In this document: positions 1 through 8,937 of the stretch, one piece after another
Numbering within the stretch: the first letter of the stretch is position 1
Layout of the letters: each line of letters begins with the position of its first letter
Assembly (NCBI RefSeq): GCF_029894335.1
Contig: NZ_JARXZC010000002.1
Location: forward strand, 1 to 64,000
DNA from: Kitasatospora sp. MAP5-34
Lineage (GTDB): Bacteria > Actinomycetota > Actinomycetes > Streptomycetales > Streptomycetaceae
Length of the DNA: 64,000 bases
Direction: 5' to 3'
Position numbers and translations under genes: made by a program
Notes under the pieces: generated by a model
Database searches by the model: none
The model's input: the letters and a program-made list of their open reading frames with translations, nothing else
Told to the model about the DNA's origin: nothing

Positions 1-216
1 CAGTACCAGGACCCGTACCAGCAGCCGGTCTACGAGCAGCAGCCCCACCAGCAGTACGACCATCCCCCAGCCTCCGGCTGGGGGGACCCCCATGGGCAGC
101 CGCAGGGCCAGTACCAGGACCCGTACCAGCAGCCGGTCTACGAGCAGCAGCCCCACCAGCAGTACGACCATCCCCCAGCCTCCGGCTGGGGGGACCCCCA
201 TGGCCAGCAGCAGGCG
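1..216 (+). repeat. 108-bp tandem repeat encoding a 36-residue Gln/Tyr-rich unit
   Basis: Bases 1-95 are identical to bases 109-203; the first difference (96 G versus 204 C) is synonymous. Each unit encodes QYQDPYQQPVYEQQPHQQYD and a PASGWGDPHG segment. The array is cut by the window edge, so the copy number is unknown. Partial, more diverged units (QQQAYVQDPYQ) follow to about 340. Confidence 0.9.
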
Positions 217-1770
217 TACGTCCAGGATCCCTACCAGGGCCGGCAACAGCAGTACCCGTACCAGCCGCAGCAGCAGTACGACCAGTACGGGCAGCAGCAG
301 GCGTACGTCCAGGACCCGTACCAGCAGCAGCCGCTGCCCGCGCAGCCCGTAATCGTCCAGCCCCCCGTCGTCCAGCCCGTCGTTCAGTCCCCGGTCCAGC
401 GCCCCGCGCAGCGGGTCGTTCCGCCGCGCCCCCGCCCGTCCGAGCCGGCCGCCGGGCCGGCGCCGGCCCCGGCGGAGCCGTCCGAGCAGGTCGGCGGGCG
501 GCGCGCGCAGAAGGCGGCCCCGGAGGGCTACGCGACGGGCGAGTTCACCTTCGTCGACGAGGAGGCGGAGGAGAGCGAGGACGTCATCGACTGGCTCAAG
601 TTCGCCGAGTCGCGCAGCGAGCGCCGGGACGAGCGTCGCAAGAAGCTGCGCAGCCGGGCGATCGGCGGTCTGGTGGTGTTGGCGCTGCTGGCCGCCGGTG
701 GTGGCGGTTACCTGTGGTGGAGCGGCAAGTTCGGCGCTTCCGCCACGGTGGCGAAGGCGGTCGGGAAGCGCCAGGTGAACGTGGTGCACCTGCGGGATCT
801 CCAGGGCAAGGTCAGCACCGCGCTGCTGGTCAACGACGCGGCGGGCCACAAGGGTTCGGCGCTGCTGCTGCCGGACACCCTCAAGCTGCCCGACAGCGGC
901 GACTCCGCGACCACCCCGCTCGGTCAGGCGATGGACGGCCTCGGCGCCTCCGGCACCCGGGACGGGCTCGGTACCGTGCTCGGCACGACGGTGGCCGGCA
1001 CCTGGCGGCTCGACACCCCGTACCTGCAGCTGCTCGTCGCCCAGCTCGGCGGCGTCCAGGTGGACACCAACGCTGAGATCGACGACAACGGCAAGCAGCT
1101 GGCCGCCGCCGGCAAGGGCGTCACGCTCAGCGGTCGCGCGGCCGTCCTGTACGCCACCTACCAGGGGCCGGGGGAGAGCCGGGACGCCCAGTTGGCGCGG
1201 TTCGGGCAGGTGCTCGACGCGCTGGTCCGCACCATGCCGACCACGCTGGCCGACTCCCAGGACGACGTGCACCGGATGAACGCGGTGCTCGACCCGTCGC
1301 TGCCGGAACAGGCGCTGGCCGGGGTGCTCGCGCAGCTCGCCCAGCAGGCCAAGGACGGGCACTTCAGCACCAGCGCCCTGAAGGTGCAGCCCGACGGCAC
1401 GCTGGATCCGGCCGTTGCCGGTCAGCAGGTCAAGGACGTTCTCGGCGGGACCGTGCACAGTGCCCAGTCCGGCTCGACGACGACCAGGGTCGGCATCCTG
1501 AACGCGTCCGGCAACGACCAGAACACGGCCGCCGCGACCATCCAGGTGACCAACGCCGGGCTGAACGTCGTCCCGAGCGGCGCGAACCCCGGGCCGACCC
1601 AGGCGAACACCGAGATCCGCTACACCGACGACGCCAAGCAGGCCGCCGCCAAGTCCCTGGCGACCACTCTCGGCCTGCCGGACAGCGCAGTGAAGAAGGT
1701 CACCGACTCGCTGAACGCGGACCTGGTGCTCGTACTGGGCAAGGACTTCGCGCCCGCCAAGGGCCAGTAG
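1..1770 (+). CDS. LCP/LytR C-terminal domain membrane protein, 5' end missing
   Basis: Frame 1 is open from the first base to the TAG at 1768-1770, so the gene starts upstream of the window. The visible 589 residues comprise a cytoplasmic Gln/Tyr/Pro-rich tail (codons 1-180), a charged juxtamembrane stretch, one membrane helix at about codons 220-240, a weak LytR-CpsA-Psr domain (about 255-460, with the family-like GGVQVDTNAEIDD segment near 350) and a LytR_C domain (about 494-585, beginning TRVGILNASG). LCP proteins transfer glycopolymers to peptidoglycan. The LCP part here is divergent and I cannot see the full set of conserved Arg residues, so it may be a non-catalytic relative. The position before rsfS matches the order I recall from streptomycetes. 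The 673 ATG would leave out the whole tail and is not the start. Confidence 0.8.
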   Translation, partial: QYQDPYQQPVYEQQPHQQYDHPPASGWGDPHGQPQGQYQDPYQQPVYEQQPHQQYDHPPASGWGDPHGQQQAYVQDPYQGRQQQYPYQPQQQYDQYGQQQAYVQDPYQQQPLPAQPVIVQPPVVQPVVQSPVQRPAQRVVPPRPRPSEPAAGPAPAPAEPSEQVGGRRAQKAAPEGYATGEFTFVDEEAEESEDVIDWLKFAESRSERRDERRKKLRSRAIGGLVVLALLAAGGGGYLWWSGKFGASATVAKAVGKRQVNVVHLRDLQGKVSTALLVNDAAGHKGSALLLPDTLKLPDSGDSATTPLGQAMDGLGASGTRDGLGTVLGTTVAGTWRLDTPYLQLLVAQLGGVQVDTNAEIDDNGKQLAAAGKGVTLSGRAAVLYATYQGPGESRDAQLARFGQVLDALVRTMPTTLADSQDDVHRMNAVLDPSLPEQALAGVLAQLAQQAKDGHFSTSALKVQPDGTLDPAVAGQQVKDVLGGTVHSAQSGSTTTRVGILNASGNDQNTAAATIQVTNAGLNVVPSGANPGPTQANTEIRYTDDAKQAAAKSLATTLGLPDSAVKKVTDSLNADLVLVLGKDFAPAKGQ

Positions 1771-1787
1771 CAGCCGGCCGTGCGAGC

Positions 1788-1815
1788 AGGCCCCGGTCGA
1801 ATTCGGCCGGGGCCT
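1788..1815 (+). terminator. stem-loop after the LCP gene
   Basis: AGGCCCCGG (1788-1796) pairs with CCGGGGCCT (1807-1815) around a 10-nt loop, 18 bp after the stop codon. No long T-run follows, as is common in streptomycetes. Confidence 0.6.
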
Positions 1816-1872
1816 CTTCGTGTTCGTGAGATCCTGGAAGGCGAATCTCTGTAATCAAGCCGGAAGAACACT

Positions 1873-2358
1873 GTGACTGCCACGGACCACAGCCAGGAAT
1901 TGATCAACGTCGCCGCACAGGCGGCGGCCGACAAGCTGGCCCACGACATCATCGCCTTCGACGTCAGCGACGTGCTGGCGATCACTGACGCCTTCCTGAT
2001 CGCCTCCGCGGCCAACGACCGCCAGGTGAAGTCGATCGCGGAGGAGATCGAGGAGCAGCTCCGCGAGAAGCTGGACGTCAAGCCGGTGCGCCGCGAGGGC
2101 GAGCGCGAGGGCCGCTGGATCCTGCTCGACTTCCTGGACATCGTGGTGCATGTCCAGCACTCCGAGGAGCGCTCCTTCTACTCCCTCGACCGGCTCTGGA
2201 AGGACTGCCCGGAGCTTCCGATCCCCGCCGACGCGCTGGCCACCCGGAACCGCCCGGAGAACGCCGTGCTCGACGCCGACGGCAACGCCGTGGCCGTGGC
2301 CGACCACGACGAGGACGTCAACCACCACGTTGACACCGACGCCGAGGACGAGAGCTGA
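1873..2358 (+). CDS. rsfS: ribosomal silencing factor RsfS
   Basis: 161 residues from a GTG start with a purine-rich GGAAGAA just upstream. The protein matches the RsfS/Iojap family: an N-terminal helix, then the conserved stretch DVSDVLAITDAFLIASAAND, a KSIAEEIEEQL helix, and REGEREGRWILLDFLDIVVHV. Family knowledge: it binds ribosomal protein uL14 and blocks subunit joining when nutrients are low. The acidic C-terminal tail (DHDEDVNHHVDTDAEDES) is typical of actinobacterial versions. The next gene overlaps its stop codon, so the two are probably translationally coupled. Confidence 0.93.
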   Translation: MTATDHSQELINVAAQAAADKLAHDIIAFDVSDVLAITDAFLIASAANDRQVKSIAEEIEEQLREKLDVKPVRREGEREGRWILLDFLDIVVHVQHSEERSFYSLDRLWKDCPELPIPADALATRNRPENAVLDADGNAVAVADHDEDVNHHVDTDAEDES

Positions 2359-3002
2359 GCCGCGCCGCGCGGGGGCCGCGCATCGTCTTCTGGCGGCACG
2401 GCCAGACGTCCTGGAACCTGGAGTCGAGGTTCCAGGGCAGCACCGACATCGAGCTGACCGACCAGGGCGTCTTCCAGGCCCAGCGGGCCGCCCGGCTGCT
2501 CTCCGGTCTCCGCCCCGACCTGCTGATCTCCTCCGACCTCAAGCGCGCCGCCCGTACGGCCGTCGAGCTCGCCAGGATCACCGGTCTGGACGTGCAGCAC
2601 CACGAGGGGCTGCGCGAGACGTACGCGGGCGACTGGCAGGGCCTGACCAACGCCGAGATCCAGGCCCGCTTCCCGGAGCAGTACGAGGCGTGGGCGCAGG
2701 GCGAGCCGGTCCGGCGCGGCGGTGGCGAGCTGAGCACCGAGGTGGCGGACCGGTCCGTCCCCGTGGTGCTGACGGCCGTCGAGAAGCTGCCCGAGGACGG
2801 CACGCTGGTGGTCGTCAGTCACGGCGGCACCATCCGCACCATGCTCGGTCGGCTGCTCGACCTGGAAGCCGCACAGTGGGAGCGCTTCGGCGGTCTCTCC
2901 AACTGCTGCTGGTCGGTGCTCGGCCGGGGCGCGCGCGGTTGGCGTCTGCTGGAGCACAACGCGGGCACCCTGCCGCAGCCGGTGATCGGCGACGACACCT
3001 GA
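2355..3002 (+). CDS. histidine phosphatase (phosphoglycerate mutase-like), CTG start
   Basis: The frame encodes LSRAARGPRIVFWRHGQTSWN and continues through a complete histidine-phosphatase fold to TGA at 3000-3002. The catalytic RHG motif is at residues 14-16 and the second catalytic His is in SHGGT near 156. An in-frame TGA at 2331-2333 limits the 5' end, and no ATG, GTG or TTG lies between it and the RHG motif. The only usable start is CTG at 2355, overlapping the rsfS stop as CTGA and preceded by GAGG about 7 nt away. The first ordinary start (2592) would delete the active site. 215 residues is a normal length. The substrate is not predictable from sequence. Confidence 0.8.
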   Translation: MSRAARGPRIVFWRHGQTSWNLESRFQGSTDIELTDQGVFQAQRAARLLSGLRPDLLISSDLKRAARTAVELARITGLDVQHHEGLRETYAGDWQGLTNAEIQARFPEQYEAWAQGEPVRRGGGELSTEVADRSVPVVLTAVEKLPEDGTLVVVSHGGTIRTMLGRLLDLEAAQWERFGGLSNCCWSVLGRGARGWRLLEHNAGTLPQPVIGDDT

Positions 3003-3096
3003 GTACGGCGACATCCGAGTGACGGCCACATCTGGCCGGCATCCGGGTGACGGCGGCACCTGAGCGACGGGGGCGTCCCTTCGCAGGGGGCGGGAT

Positions 3097-3126
3097 TTCA
3101 CACTTCCGGGCCTGACCAGCTAGAGT
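3097..3126 (+). promoter_or_regulatory. candidate promoter for the tRNA-Ala genes
   Basis: TTCACA (3097-3102), an 18-nt spacer and TAGAGT (3121-3126) resemble the streptomycete housekeeping promoter. They lie about 60 nt before the first tRNA. Assigned by eye only. Confidence 0.45.
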
Positions 3127-3187
3127 CTTCCTCGTTCGCAGGAAAGAAACGCCGCCCGGGAGGGAGGCGGGGATTCCTCCGAAGTGC

Positions 3188-3260
<73 letters not shown>

Positions 3261-3300
3261 CTCCGCACCAGCGGTCCCCGCAAGGGTCCGTTCGTGTCGC

Positions 3301-3373
<73 letters not shown>

Positions 3374-3380
3374 CAGCGGA

Positions 3381-3418
3381 CAGGAAGGCCGTCTCCCCCA
3401 CGGGAGGCGGCCTTCCTG
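3381..3418 (+). terminator. intrinsic terminator after tRNA-Ala copy 2
   Basis: CAGGAAGGCC (3381-3390) pairs with GGCCTTCCTG (3409-3418), with an inner CTCCC/GGGAG stem; CTTTG follows. Confidence 0.8.
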
Positions 3419-3428
3419 CTTTGTCAGT

Positions 3429-3906
3429 TCCAGTGGCCGTGGTCGGTGACCGGGAGCTCGGGGTTGGCGGCGACGTACTCCATCCGCTCGCGGTCAACGT
3501 GCCGATCGGGCTGGTGCTGCTGCTCCTGAGCCGTCGTCTGCTCCCGGTGCTGCCCGGAGACGGCAGCCGCCGCTTCGACGTGGTCGGGCTGGTGGTGCTC
3601 GCGGCGGCCATCGGGACGCTGGTGGTGCCGCTGGTGCTCGGGCACGAGCTGGGCTGGCCGGTCTGGGGCTGGGTGGTGCTCACCGTCAGCGCGCTGCTGT
3701 TCGCGCTGTTCGGCCTGGTCGAGTGGCGGATCGCCGCACGTGGCGGACAGCCGCTGATCCCGGGACGGGTACTGCGTGCGCCCGGACTGCTGCCGGCCCC
3801 GGCCCGTAGCTCGGGGGCGGCGCTGCTGGTCACCTGCGGTGCGATCGCGGCGGCGTTCGTCCTCGCCGCGGTGTTCGCGCACCGCACCCGGCGGGCGGCT
3901 GTCTGA
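3429..3906 (+). pseudogene. remnant of a DHA2-type MFS transporter
   Basis: The reading frame shows NVPIGLVLLLLSRRLLP, a linker, and VVGLVVLAAAIGTLVVPLVL followed by the GWPVWGW and RGGQPLIPGRVLR motifs of the 14-helix drug-exporter family. After the middle of the protein it jumps to GAALLVTCGAIAAAFVLAAVF, which looks like the C-terminal helix. The N-terminal helices and much of the second half are missing, and no plausible start codon with a ribosome site exists. It sits between tRNA-Ala copies 2 and 3. I infer an internally deleted, decaying copy; another member of this transporter family is intact at 54804-56237. Confidence 0.65.
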
Positions 3907-4047
3907 ACCGTGTTCCTCCCGCGCCCGCCCGTGGGTGCGGGAGGAACGCCTTCCCGGGCCGCCGGGAACTGATTAGGGGAGTGGGCCGGGGACCGTGTAA
4001 AGTAATGCATGTCGCCGGGGGAAACGCCCGGTGACACTGCAGGTCAA

Positions 4048-4120
<73 letters not shown>

Positions 4121-4126
4121 CCCTTG

Positions 4127-4164
4127 GGAAAGGCCGCCTTCCGGATTCGGAAGGCGGCCTTTCC
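4127..4164 (+). terminator. intrinsic terminator after tRNA-Ala copy 3
   Basis: GGAAAGGCCGCCTTCC (4127-4142) pairs with GGAAGGCGGCCTTTCC (4149-4164) around GGATTC; GCTTTTCCC follows. Confidence 0.85.
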
Positions 4165-4243
4165 GCTTTTCCCGGCCGGCCGTGGTCCGCAGTCTCCAGC
4201 GGTGCCCTACCCGGGTGCGGCGGTCGGCGGCTACGGTCGTCGC

Positions 4244-5530
4244 ATGGCCGATCTGGCGCGTAAGCGCAACGAAGAGCTTGCCCGGATCCTGCACCAACTC
4301 GGCTGGAGCCCCGAGCGGCTCGCCCGCGAAGTGAACGCGGCGCTCCCGAGCGCCCTGGCGATCAGCTCCACCGCCCCCTACAAGTGGCGCGACCGGGGCA
4401 TGGTGCCGAGGTCCCCGCACGACCAGGCGGTGTGCGAGGTGTTCAGCCGCACTCTGGGCATCGCCGTGACGTACGAGCAGCTCTGGGGCCAGATGGGCAG
4501 CAACCGGGGTGCCAAGATGCTCTCGCCCCGGCTGCTCACCGACCCGTGGACGGCCGACACCGCGCAGACCGCCCTCCGCGAGGCCGGTGCGGACGCCGCG
4601 CCGGTACGCCTCACCGACCTCTTCCGTGGCGACGAACTCGAACAGGCCGCCCGCCACTGGGCCTCACCGCCACCCGAGGTCACCGGCGGCGAGGGCGCGC
4701 TGCGGATCGCCACCGAGCAGCTCGACGACCTCCGGCTCAGCTACGACAGCAAGCAGCGCCTCGAGCGCACCTACGGCGGCGGTCTGATCCTCGACCTCGC
4801 CAAGGCCGAGCTGGCGATGGTCGCGAAGCTGCTGGAACTGGGCGCGTACGGCGAGAAGCTGGGCCGGGAGCTGTACGGCGCGGCGAGCCGGCTGGCGCGG
4901 TTGGTCGGGTGGGCCAACTACGACCTGGGCAACGATGCGGCGGCGCAGCGCGCCTTCGTCGCGGCGCTGCGGGCGGCCCACGTGTCCGGCGACCCCCGGC
5001 TCGGGGTGAGCGTGGTCGGCTGCCTGGCGGTGCAGGCCACCCACAACTCCGGCGGGCGCGGGCTGGACGCCGTGGCCATGCTCTCAACCGCCCTGCGGGC
5101 CGCCGACGAGGTGCTGACCCCGCGTGAGCGGGCGCTCCAGCTGGGCCGGATAGCCCGGGCGCACGGCAAGAAGGGCGAGCAGATCAGCGCCGAGGCGGTC
5201 GCCGACCGGGCGTTCCTGGCCCTGGAGGGCGAGGACGGCCACGCACAGGAACGGGCCGACCTGGAGGGCATGGTGGGGGAGGGCTACCTCTTCCTCGGCG
5301 AACACGAGCGGGCGCAGCAGCTGCTGTCCGGCGCGATCACCGCCCTCTCGCCCGAGCGGGCGCGGGTGAAGGCCCTGCTGATGGTCCGGCTCGCCGACTC
5401 GTACCAGCGCACCGGGGAGCACGAGGAGGCCGCGAAGGTCGCCGATGAGGCCCGGCTGCTGGCGGCGGGCATGCAGTCCGTACGCGTGGCGCGGGCCCTG
5501 CGGGACTTCGACGCGGCAGCGCGCGGCTAG
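4244..5530 (+). CDS. HTH/TPR-type regulatory protein
   Basis: 428 residues from the ATG in CGCATGGCC. Residues 1-95 read as a Cro-like helix-turn-helix region (ELARILHQLGWSPERLAREVN, then KWRDRGMVPRSPHDQAVCEVF). From about 170 to the end the protein is all-helical with repeated Ala/Leu-rich pairs (GWANYDLGNDAAAQRAFVAAL, then GYLFLGEHERAQQLLSGAI and DSYQRTGEHEEAAKVADEA) characteristic of tetratricopeptide repeats. This architecture is common among streptomycete developmental or pathway-specific regulators such as the NsdA group; I cannot assign it to one of them. It stands alone between the tRNA terminator and the leuS leader. Confidence 0.75.
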   Translation: MADLARKRNEELARILHQLGWSPERLAREVNAALPSALAISSTAPYKWRDRGMVPRSPHDQAVCEVFSRTLGIAVTYEQLWGQMGSNRGAKMLSPRLLTDPWTADTAQTALREAGADAAPVRLTDLFRGDELEQAARHWASPPPEVTGGEGALRIATEQLDDLRLSYDSKQRLERTYGGGLILDLAKAELAMVAKLLELGAYGEKLGRELYGAASRLARLVGWANYDLGNDAAAQRAFVAALRAAHVSGDPRLGVSVVGCLAVQATHNSGGRGLDAVAMLSTALRAADEVLTPRERALQLGRIARAHGKKGEQISAEAVADRAFLALEGEDGHAQERADLEGMVGEGYLFLGEHERAQQLLSGAITALSPERARVKALLMVRLADSYQRTGEHEEAAKVADEARLLAAGMQSVRVARALRDFDAAARG

Positions 5531-5552
5531 CGGACCTTAGCCATGCACCTCC

Positions 5553-5626
5553 CAGGGGCGCGGGGAACCGCGCGACCAAGGCACGGCGTACGTGGACGGT
5601 TGCGCGCGCAGTTCCTCGCGCCCCTG
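5553..5626. repeat. dispersed GGGGCGCGGGGAA...CGCGCCCC inverted repeat, copy 1
   Basis: CAGGGGCGCGGGGAACCGCG (from 5553) and CGCGCAGTTCCTCGCGCCCC (ending 5625) form an imperfect long stem. It is located just after the HTH/TPR gene, where it could also stop transcription. The same element recurs near 20059, 22266, 29597 (one arm) and 34602. Confidence 0.8.
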
Positions 5627-5678
5627 CCGTGGTTGCCGGTAAGCCGGAGCGGCTAGCGCCTTGCGGTACCCTGAGCCC

Positions 5679-5717
5679 ATGCGAACCGTGCGCCTGCTCC
5701 TTAGCCGGCCGCGCTGA
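5679..5717 (+). CDS. leuS leader peptide (MRTVRLLLSRPR)
   Basis: A 12-codon ORF, ATG to TGA, with three consecutive leucine codons (CTG CTC CTT). It lies 117 nt before leuS and is followed by an intrinsic terminator. The last Leu codon and the next bases (CTTAGCCGG, 5700-5708) can pair with CCGGCTGAG (5724-5732); the latter can instead pair in part with GCCGG (5745-5749). This is the layout expected for ribosome-mediated attenuation, in which stalling for want of Leu-tRNA changes the fold. A similar peptide with four Leu codons precedes leuA in this window (44284). Inferred from sequence arrangement only. Confidence 0.6.
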   Translation: MRTVRLLLSRPR

Positions 5718-5763
5718 CAAGGACCGGCTGAGCCTTCGGGTGGTGCCGGAGTCGGCGTGGCGT

Positions 5764-5786
5764 CCCCTCCTGCGAGGGGCTTTTTT
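5764..5786 (+). terminator. intrinsic terminator in the leuS leader (attenuator)
   Basis: CCCCTC (5764-5769), a CTGC loop, GAGGGG (5774-5779), then C and six T residues plus GTTTT. A textbook T-rich terminator is rare in this GC-rich genome. It sits 47 nt before leuS and after the Leu leader ORF, so it probably acts as an attenuator. Confidence 0.75.
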
Positions 5787-5833
5787 GTTTTCGCCGCCTG
5801 TTCGCCAACGACATCGATGGAGCTTGAAGGACC

Positions 5834-8707
5834 ATGAGCGAGACGACCCCTGGCGCGGCCGAGGCCGCCACCGAGCCCTTCCGCTACGCCGCCGCGCTGG
5901 CCGCCGAGATCGAGTCCCGCTGGCAGGACGTCTGGGAGAAGGAGGGGACGTTCAACGCCCCCAACCCGGCCGGTGCGCTGTCGGACCCGGCCGCCGGTGA
6001 CGTCGCGGCCAAGCCGCACAGCTTCATCATGGACATGTTCCCGTACCCCTCGGGTGCCGGCCTGCACGTGGGCCACCCGCTGGGCTACATCGCCACCGAC
6101 GTGTTCGCCCGCTTCCAGCGGATGAACGGCCACAACGTGCTGCACACGCTGGGCTACGACGCCTTCGGCCTGCCGGCCGAGCAGCACGCCGTCGCCACCG
6201 GCCAGCACCCCCGGATCACCACCGACGCCGCCATCGCGAACATGCGCCAGCAGCTGCGCCGTCTGGGCCTGGGTCACGACCCGCGTCGCTCGATCTCCAC
6301 GATCGACCCGGAGTACTACCGCTGGACGCAGTGGATCTTCCTGCAGATCTTCAACTCCTGGTACGACCAGGAGACGGCCAAGGCCCGCCCGATCGCCGAG
6401 CTGATCGCCCAGTTCGCGGACGGCTCGCGCCCGACGCCGGACGGCCGCGCCTGGTCCGAGCTGTCCGCCGCCGAGCGTGACGAGCTGCTGGGCGACTTCC
6501 GGCTGGCGTACTCCAAGGAGGTGCCGGTCAACTGGTGCCCCGGGCTGGGGACCGTGCTGGCCAACGAGGAGGTCACGGCCGACGGCCGCTCCGAGCGTGG
6601 CAACTTCCCGGTGTTCAAGTCGAACCTGCGCCAGTGGATGATGCGGATCACCGCGTACTCCGACCGCCTGATCGCCGACCTGGACCTGCTGGACTGGCCC
6701 GAGGCCATCAAGCTGCAGCAGCGCAACTGGATCGGCCGCAGCGAGGGCGCCCGGGTCGACTTCTCGGTGAACGGCGACGCGATCACCGTCTTCACCACCC
6801 GCCCCGACACCCTGTTCGGCGCCACCTACATGGTGCTGGCGCCCGAACACGCGCTGGTCGACTCGATCGTCCCCGCCGCCTGGCCGGCCGAGACCCACGA
6901 GGACTGGAAGGGCGGCGCCGCCACCCCCGCCGAGGCCGTGGCGGCGTACCGCGCGGAGGCAGCCGCGAAGTCGGACGTCGAGCGCCAGGTCGACGCGAAG
7001 ATCAAGACCGGCGTCTTCACGGGTGCCTACGCGACCAACCCGGTCAGCGGCGAGCCCGTGCCGGTGTTCATCGCCGACTACGTGCTGATGGGTTACGGCA
7101 CCGGCGCCATCATGGCCGTCCCCGCCCACGACCACCGCGACTTCGCCTTCGCCCGCGCCTTCGCCCTGCCGATGCGCTGCGTCGTCCAGCCGACGGACGG
7201 CCGGAGCCAGGACCCGCACGAGTGGGACGACGCCTTCGACACGTACGACTCCGTCATCGTCAACTCGGCGCACGACAGCCTGTCGCTGAACGGCCTGAGC
7301 GTCGTCGAGGCGAAGGCCGCCGCCACCGAGTGGCTGGCTGCGCGCGGCATCGGCGAGGGCACCGTCAACTACCGCCTGCGCGACTGGCTGTTCAGCCGTC
7401 AGCGGTACTGGGGCGAGCCCTTCCCGATCGTCTACGACGAGGACGGCGTGATGCACGCGCTGCCCGAGTCGATGCTGCCGGTCGAGGTCCCCGAGGTCGA
7501 GGACTACTCGCCGCACACCTACGACCCGTACGACTCCAAGTCCTCGCCGAAGACCCCGCTGTCCCGCAACGAGGACTGGGTCAACGTCGAACTGGACCTG
7601 GGCGACGGCGTCCGCCCGTACCGCCGCGAGACCAACACCATGCCCAACTGGGCCGGTTCGTGCTGGTACGAGCTGCGCTACATCGACCCGGCCAACGGCG
7701 AGAAGGTCGTCGACCCGGCCAACGAGGGCTACTGGCTGGGCCCGACCGACCAGAAGCCGGGCGGTGGCGCCGACCTGTACGTCGGCGGCGCCGAGCACGC
7801 GGTGCTGCACCTGCTGTACGCGCGCTTCTGGCACAAGGTGCTGCACGACCTGGGTCACGTCTCCTCGGTCGAGCCGTTCCACAAGCTGTTCAACCAGGGC
7901 ATGATCACCGCCGACGTCTACCGTGACGAGCGCGGCTTCCCGGTGCCGGCCGCCGAGATCGAGGAGCGCGACGGCAAGTACTTCTGGCAGGGCGAGCAGG
8001 TCAAGCGCGAGGCCGGGAAGATGGGCAAGTCGCTGAAGAACGCGGTCGCGCCCGACTCCATCTGCGACGAGTACGGCGCCGACACGCTGCGCCTGTACGA
8101 GATGTCGATGGGCCCGCTGGACGTCTCCCGTCCGTGGGACACCCGCGCGGTGGTCGGCTCGTACCGCTTCCTGCAGCGGCTGTGGCGCAACATCGTCTCC
8201 GAGGACACCGGCGAGCTGGTGGTCACGGAGGAGACGCCCGACGAGGCGACCCTGCGCGCGCTGCACAAGGCGATCGACGGCATCCGGGGCGACATGGCCG
8301 GGCTGCGGTTCAACACGGCCGTCGCCAAGGCCATCGAGCTGAACAACTTCCTGGTGAAGCGCGGCTCGACCCCGCGTGTGGTGGCCGAGCAGGCGGTGCT
8401 GCTGATCGCGCCGCTGGCCCCGCACATCGCCGAGGAGCTGTGGCGCCGCCTGGGCCACACCGAGTCGCTGGCGTTCGCCGACTACCCGGTGGCCGACCCG
8501 GTGTACGCGGTGGCCGAGAGCGTGATCTGCGTCGTCCAGATCAAGGGCAAGGTCAAGGCCCGGCTGGAGGTCGCACCGTCGATCTCCGACGCCGAGCTGG
8601 AGGCGCTGGCCCTGGCCGACCCGGCGGTCGTCGCCGCCATCGGTGACGCGCCCGTCCGCAAGGTGATCGCGCGGGCGCCGAAGCTGGTCAACATCGTCAC
8701 CGGCTGA
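5834..8707 (+). CDS. leuS: leucyl-tRNA synthetase
   Basis: 957 residues; charges tRNA-Leu with leucine in the cytoplasm. The class I HIGH motif is HVGH at residues 78-81, inside [16 protein letters not shown]. The KMSKS motif appears as KMGKS at 729-733. The CP1 editing domain lies between about 250 and 430, including [12 protein letters not shown] and a [15 protein letters not shown] block with the editing-site Asp. The C-terminal anticodon and tail domains are complete. The ATG follows AAGGACC, a modest ribosome site. Expression is likely controlled by the leader peptide and terminator upstream. Confidence 0.97.
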   Translation: MSETTPGAAEAATEPFRYAAALAAEIESRWQDVWEKEGTFNAPNPAGALSDPAAGDVAAKPHSFIMDMFPYPSGAGLHVGHPLGYIATDVFARFQRMNGHNVLHTLGYDAFGLPAEQHAVATGQHPRITTDAAIANMRQQLRRLGLGHDPRRSISTIDPEYYRWTQWIFLQIFNSWYDQETAKARPIAELIAQFADGSRPTPDGRAWSELSAAERDELLGDFRLAYSKEVPVNWCPGLGTVLANEEVTADGRSERGNFPVFKSNLRQWMMRITAYSDRLIADLDLLDWPEAIKLQQRNWIGRSEGARVDFSVNGDAITVFTTRPDTLFGATYMVLAPEHALVDSIVPAAWPAETHEDWKGGAATPAEAVAAYRAEAAAKSDVERQVDAKIKTGVFTGAYATNPVSGEPVPVFIADYVLMGYGTGAIMAVPAHDHRDFAFARAFALPMRCVVQPTDGRSQDPHEWDDAFDTYDSVIVNSAHDSLSLNGLSVVEAKAAATEWLAARGIGEGTVNYRLRDWLFSRQRYWGEPFPIVYDEDGVMHALPESMLPVEVPEVEDYSPHTYDPYDSKSSPKTPLSRNEDWVNVELDLGDGVRPYRRETNTMPNWAGSCWYELRYIDPANGEKVVDPANEGYWLGPTDQKPGGGADLYVGGAEHAVLHLLYARFWHKVLHDLGHVSSVEPFHKLFNQGMITADVYRDERGFPVPAAEIEERDGKYFWQGEQVKREAGKMGKSLKNAVAPDSICDEYGADTLRLYEMSMGPLDVSRPWDTRAVVGSYRFLQRLWRNIVSEDTGELVVTEETPDEATLRALHKAIDGIRGDMAGLRFNTAVAKAIELNNFLVKRGSTPRVVAEQAVLLIAPLAPHIAEELWRRLGHTESLAFADYPVADPVYAVAESVICVVQIKGKVKARLEVAPSISDAELEALALADPAVVAAIGDAPVRKVIARAPKLVNIVTG

Positions 8708-8722
8708 CGGTCGTCATATCGG

Positions 8723-8759
8723 CGGGCGGTCTCTCCTGGCTCTCAGGAGGGGCCGCCCG
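8723..8759 (+). terminator. stem-loop after leuS
   Basis: CGGGCGG (8723-8729) pairs with CCGCCCG (8753-8759), with an inner CTCCTG/CAGGAG stem. There is no T-run. Confidence 0.6.
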
Positions 8760-8937
8760 TCGGCGTACCAGGAGGCCGGCCGACCCTGGGATCCCTGCGG
8801 GGGAGACCCCTGAGCCGACCCTGATCTCTGGCCCGGCGGCGGGCATAGCCCGTTTCCGGCCCGGCCTGTGGGGCTACCTTGGAGACTCGGGCGGTGCCGA
8901 CTTCGGCGGCCACGGTGGCTTCGGTGAGAGGTAGCTC

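Noticed and set aside
2592..3002. Histidine phosphatase starting at the first standard codon (2592)
   Set aside because: This would delete the RHG catalytic motif although the upstream frame encodes it perfectly.
3429..3906. Intact small membrane transporter
   Set aside because: The frame matches only the middle and extreme end of a DHA2 MFS protein and has no credible start, so a pseudogene is preferred.
5641..5833. T-box riboswitch upstream of leuS
   Set aside because: No T-box consensus bulge (complement of the tRNA acceptor end) is visible; a Leu leader ORF with terminator explains the region better.
5537..8458. 973-codon open frame on the minus strand
   Set aside because: It is antisense to leuS and exists because of high GC in third positions; no protein family pattern, and leuS is certain.
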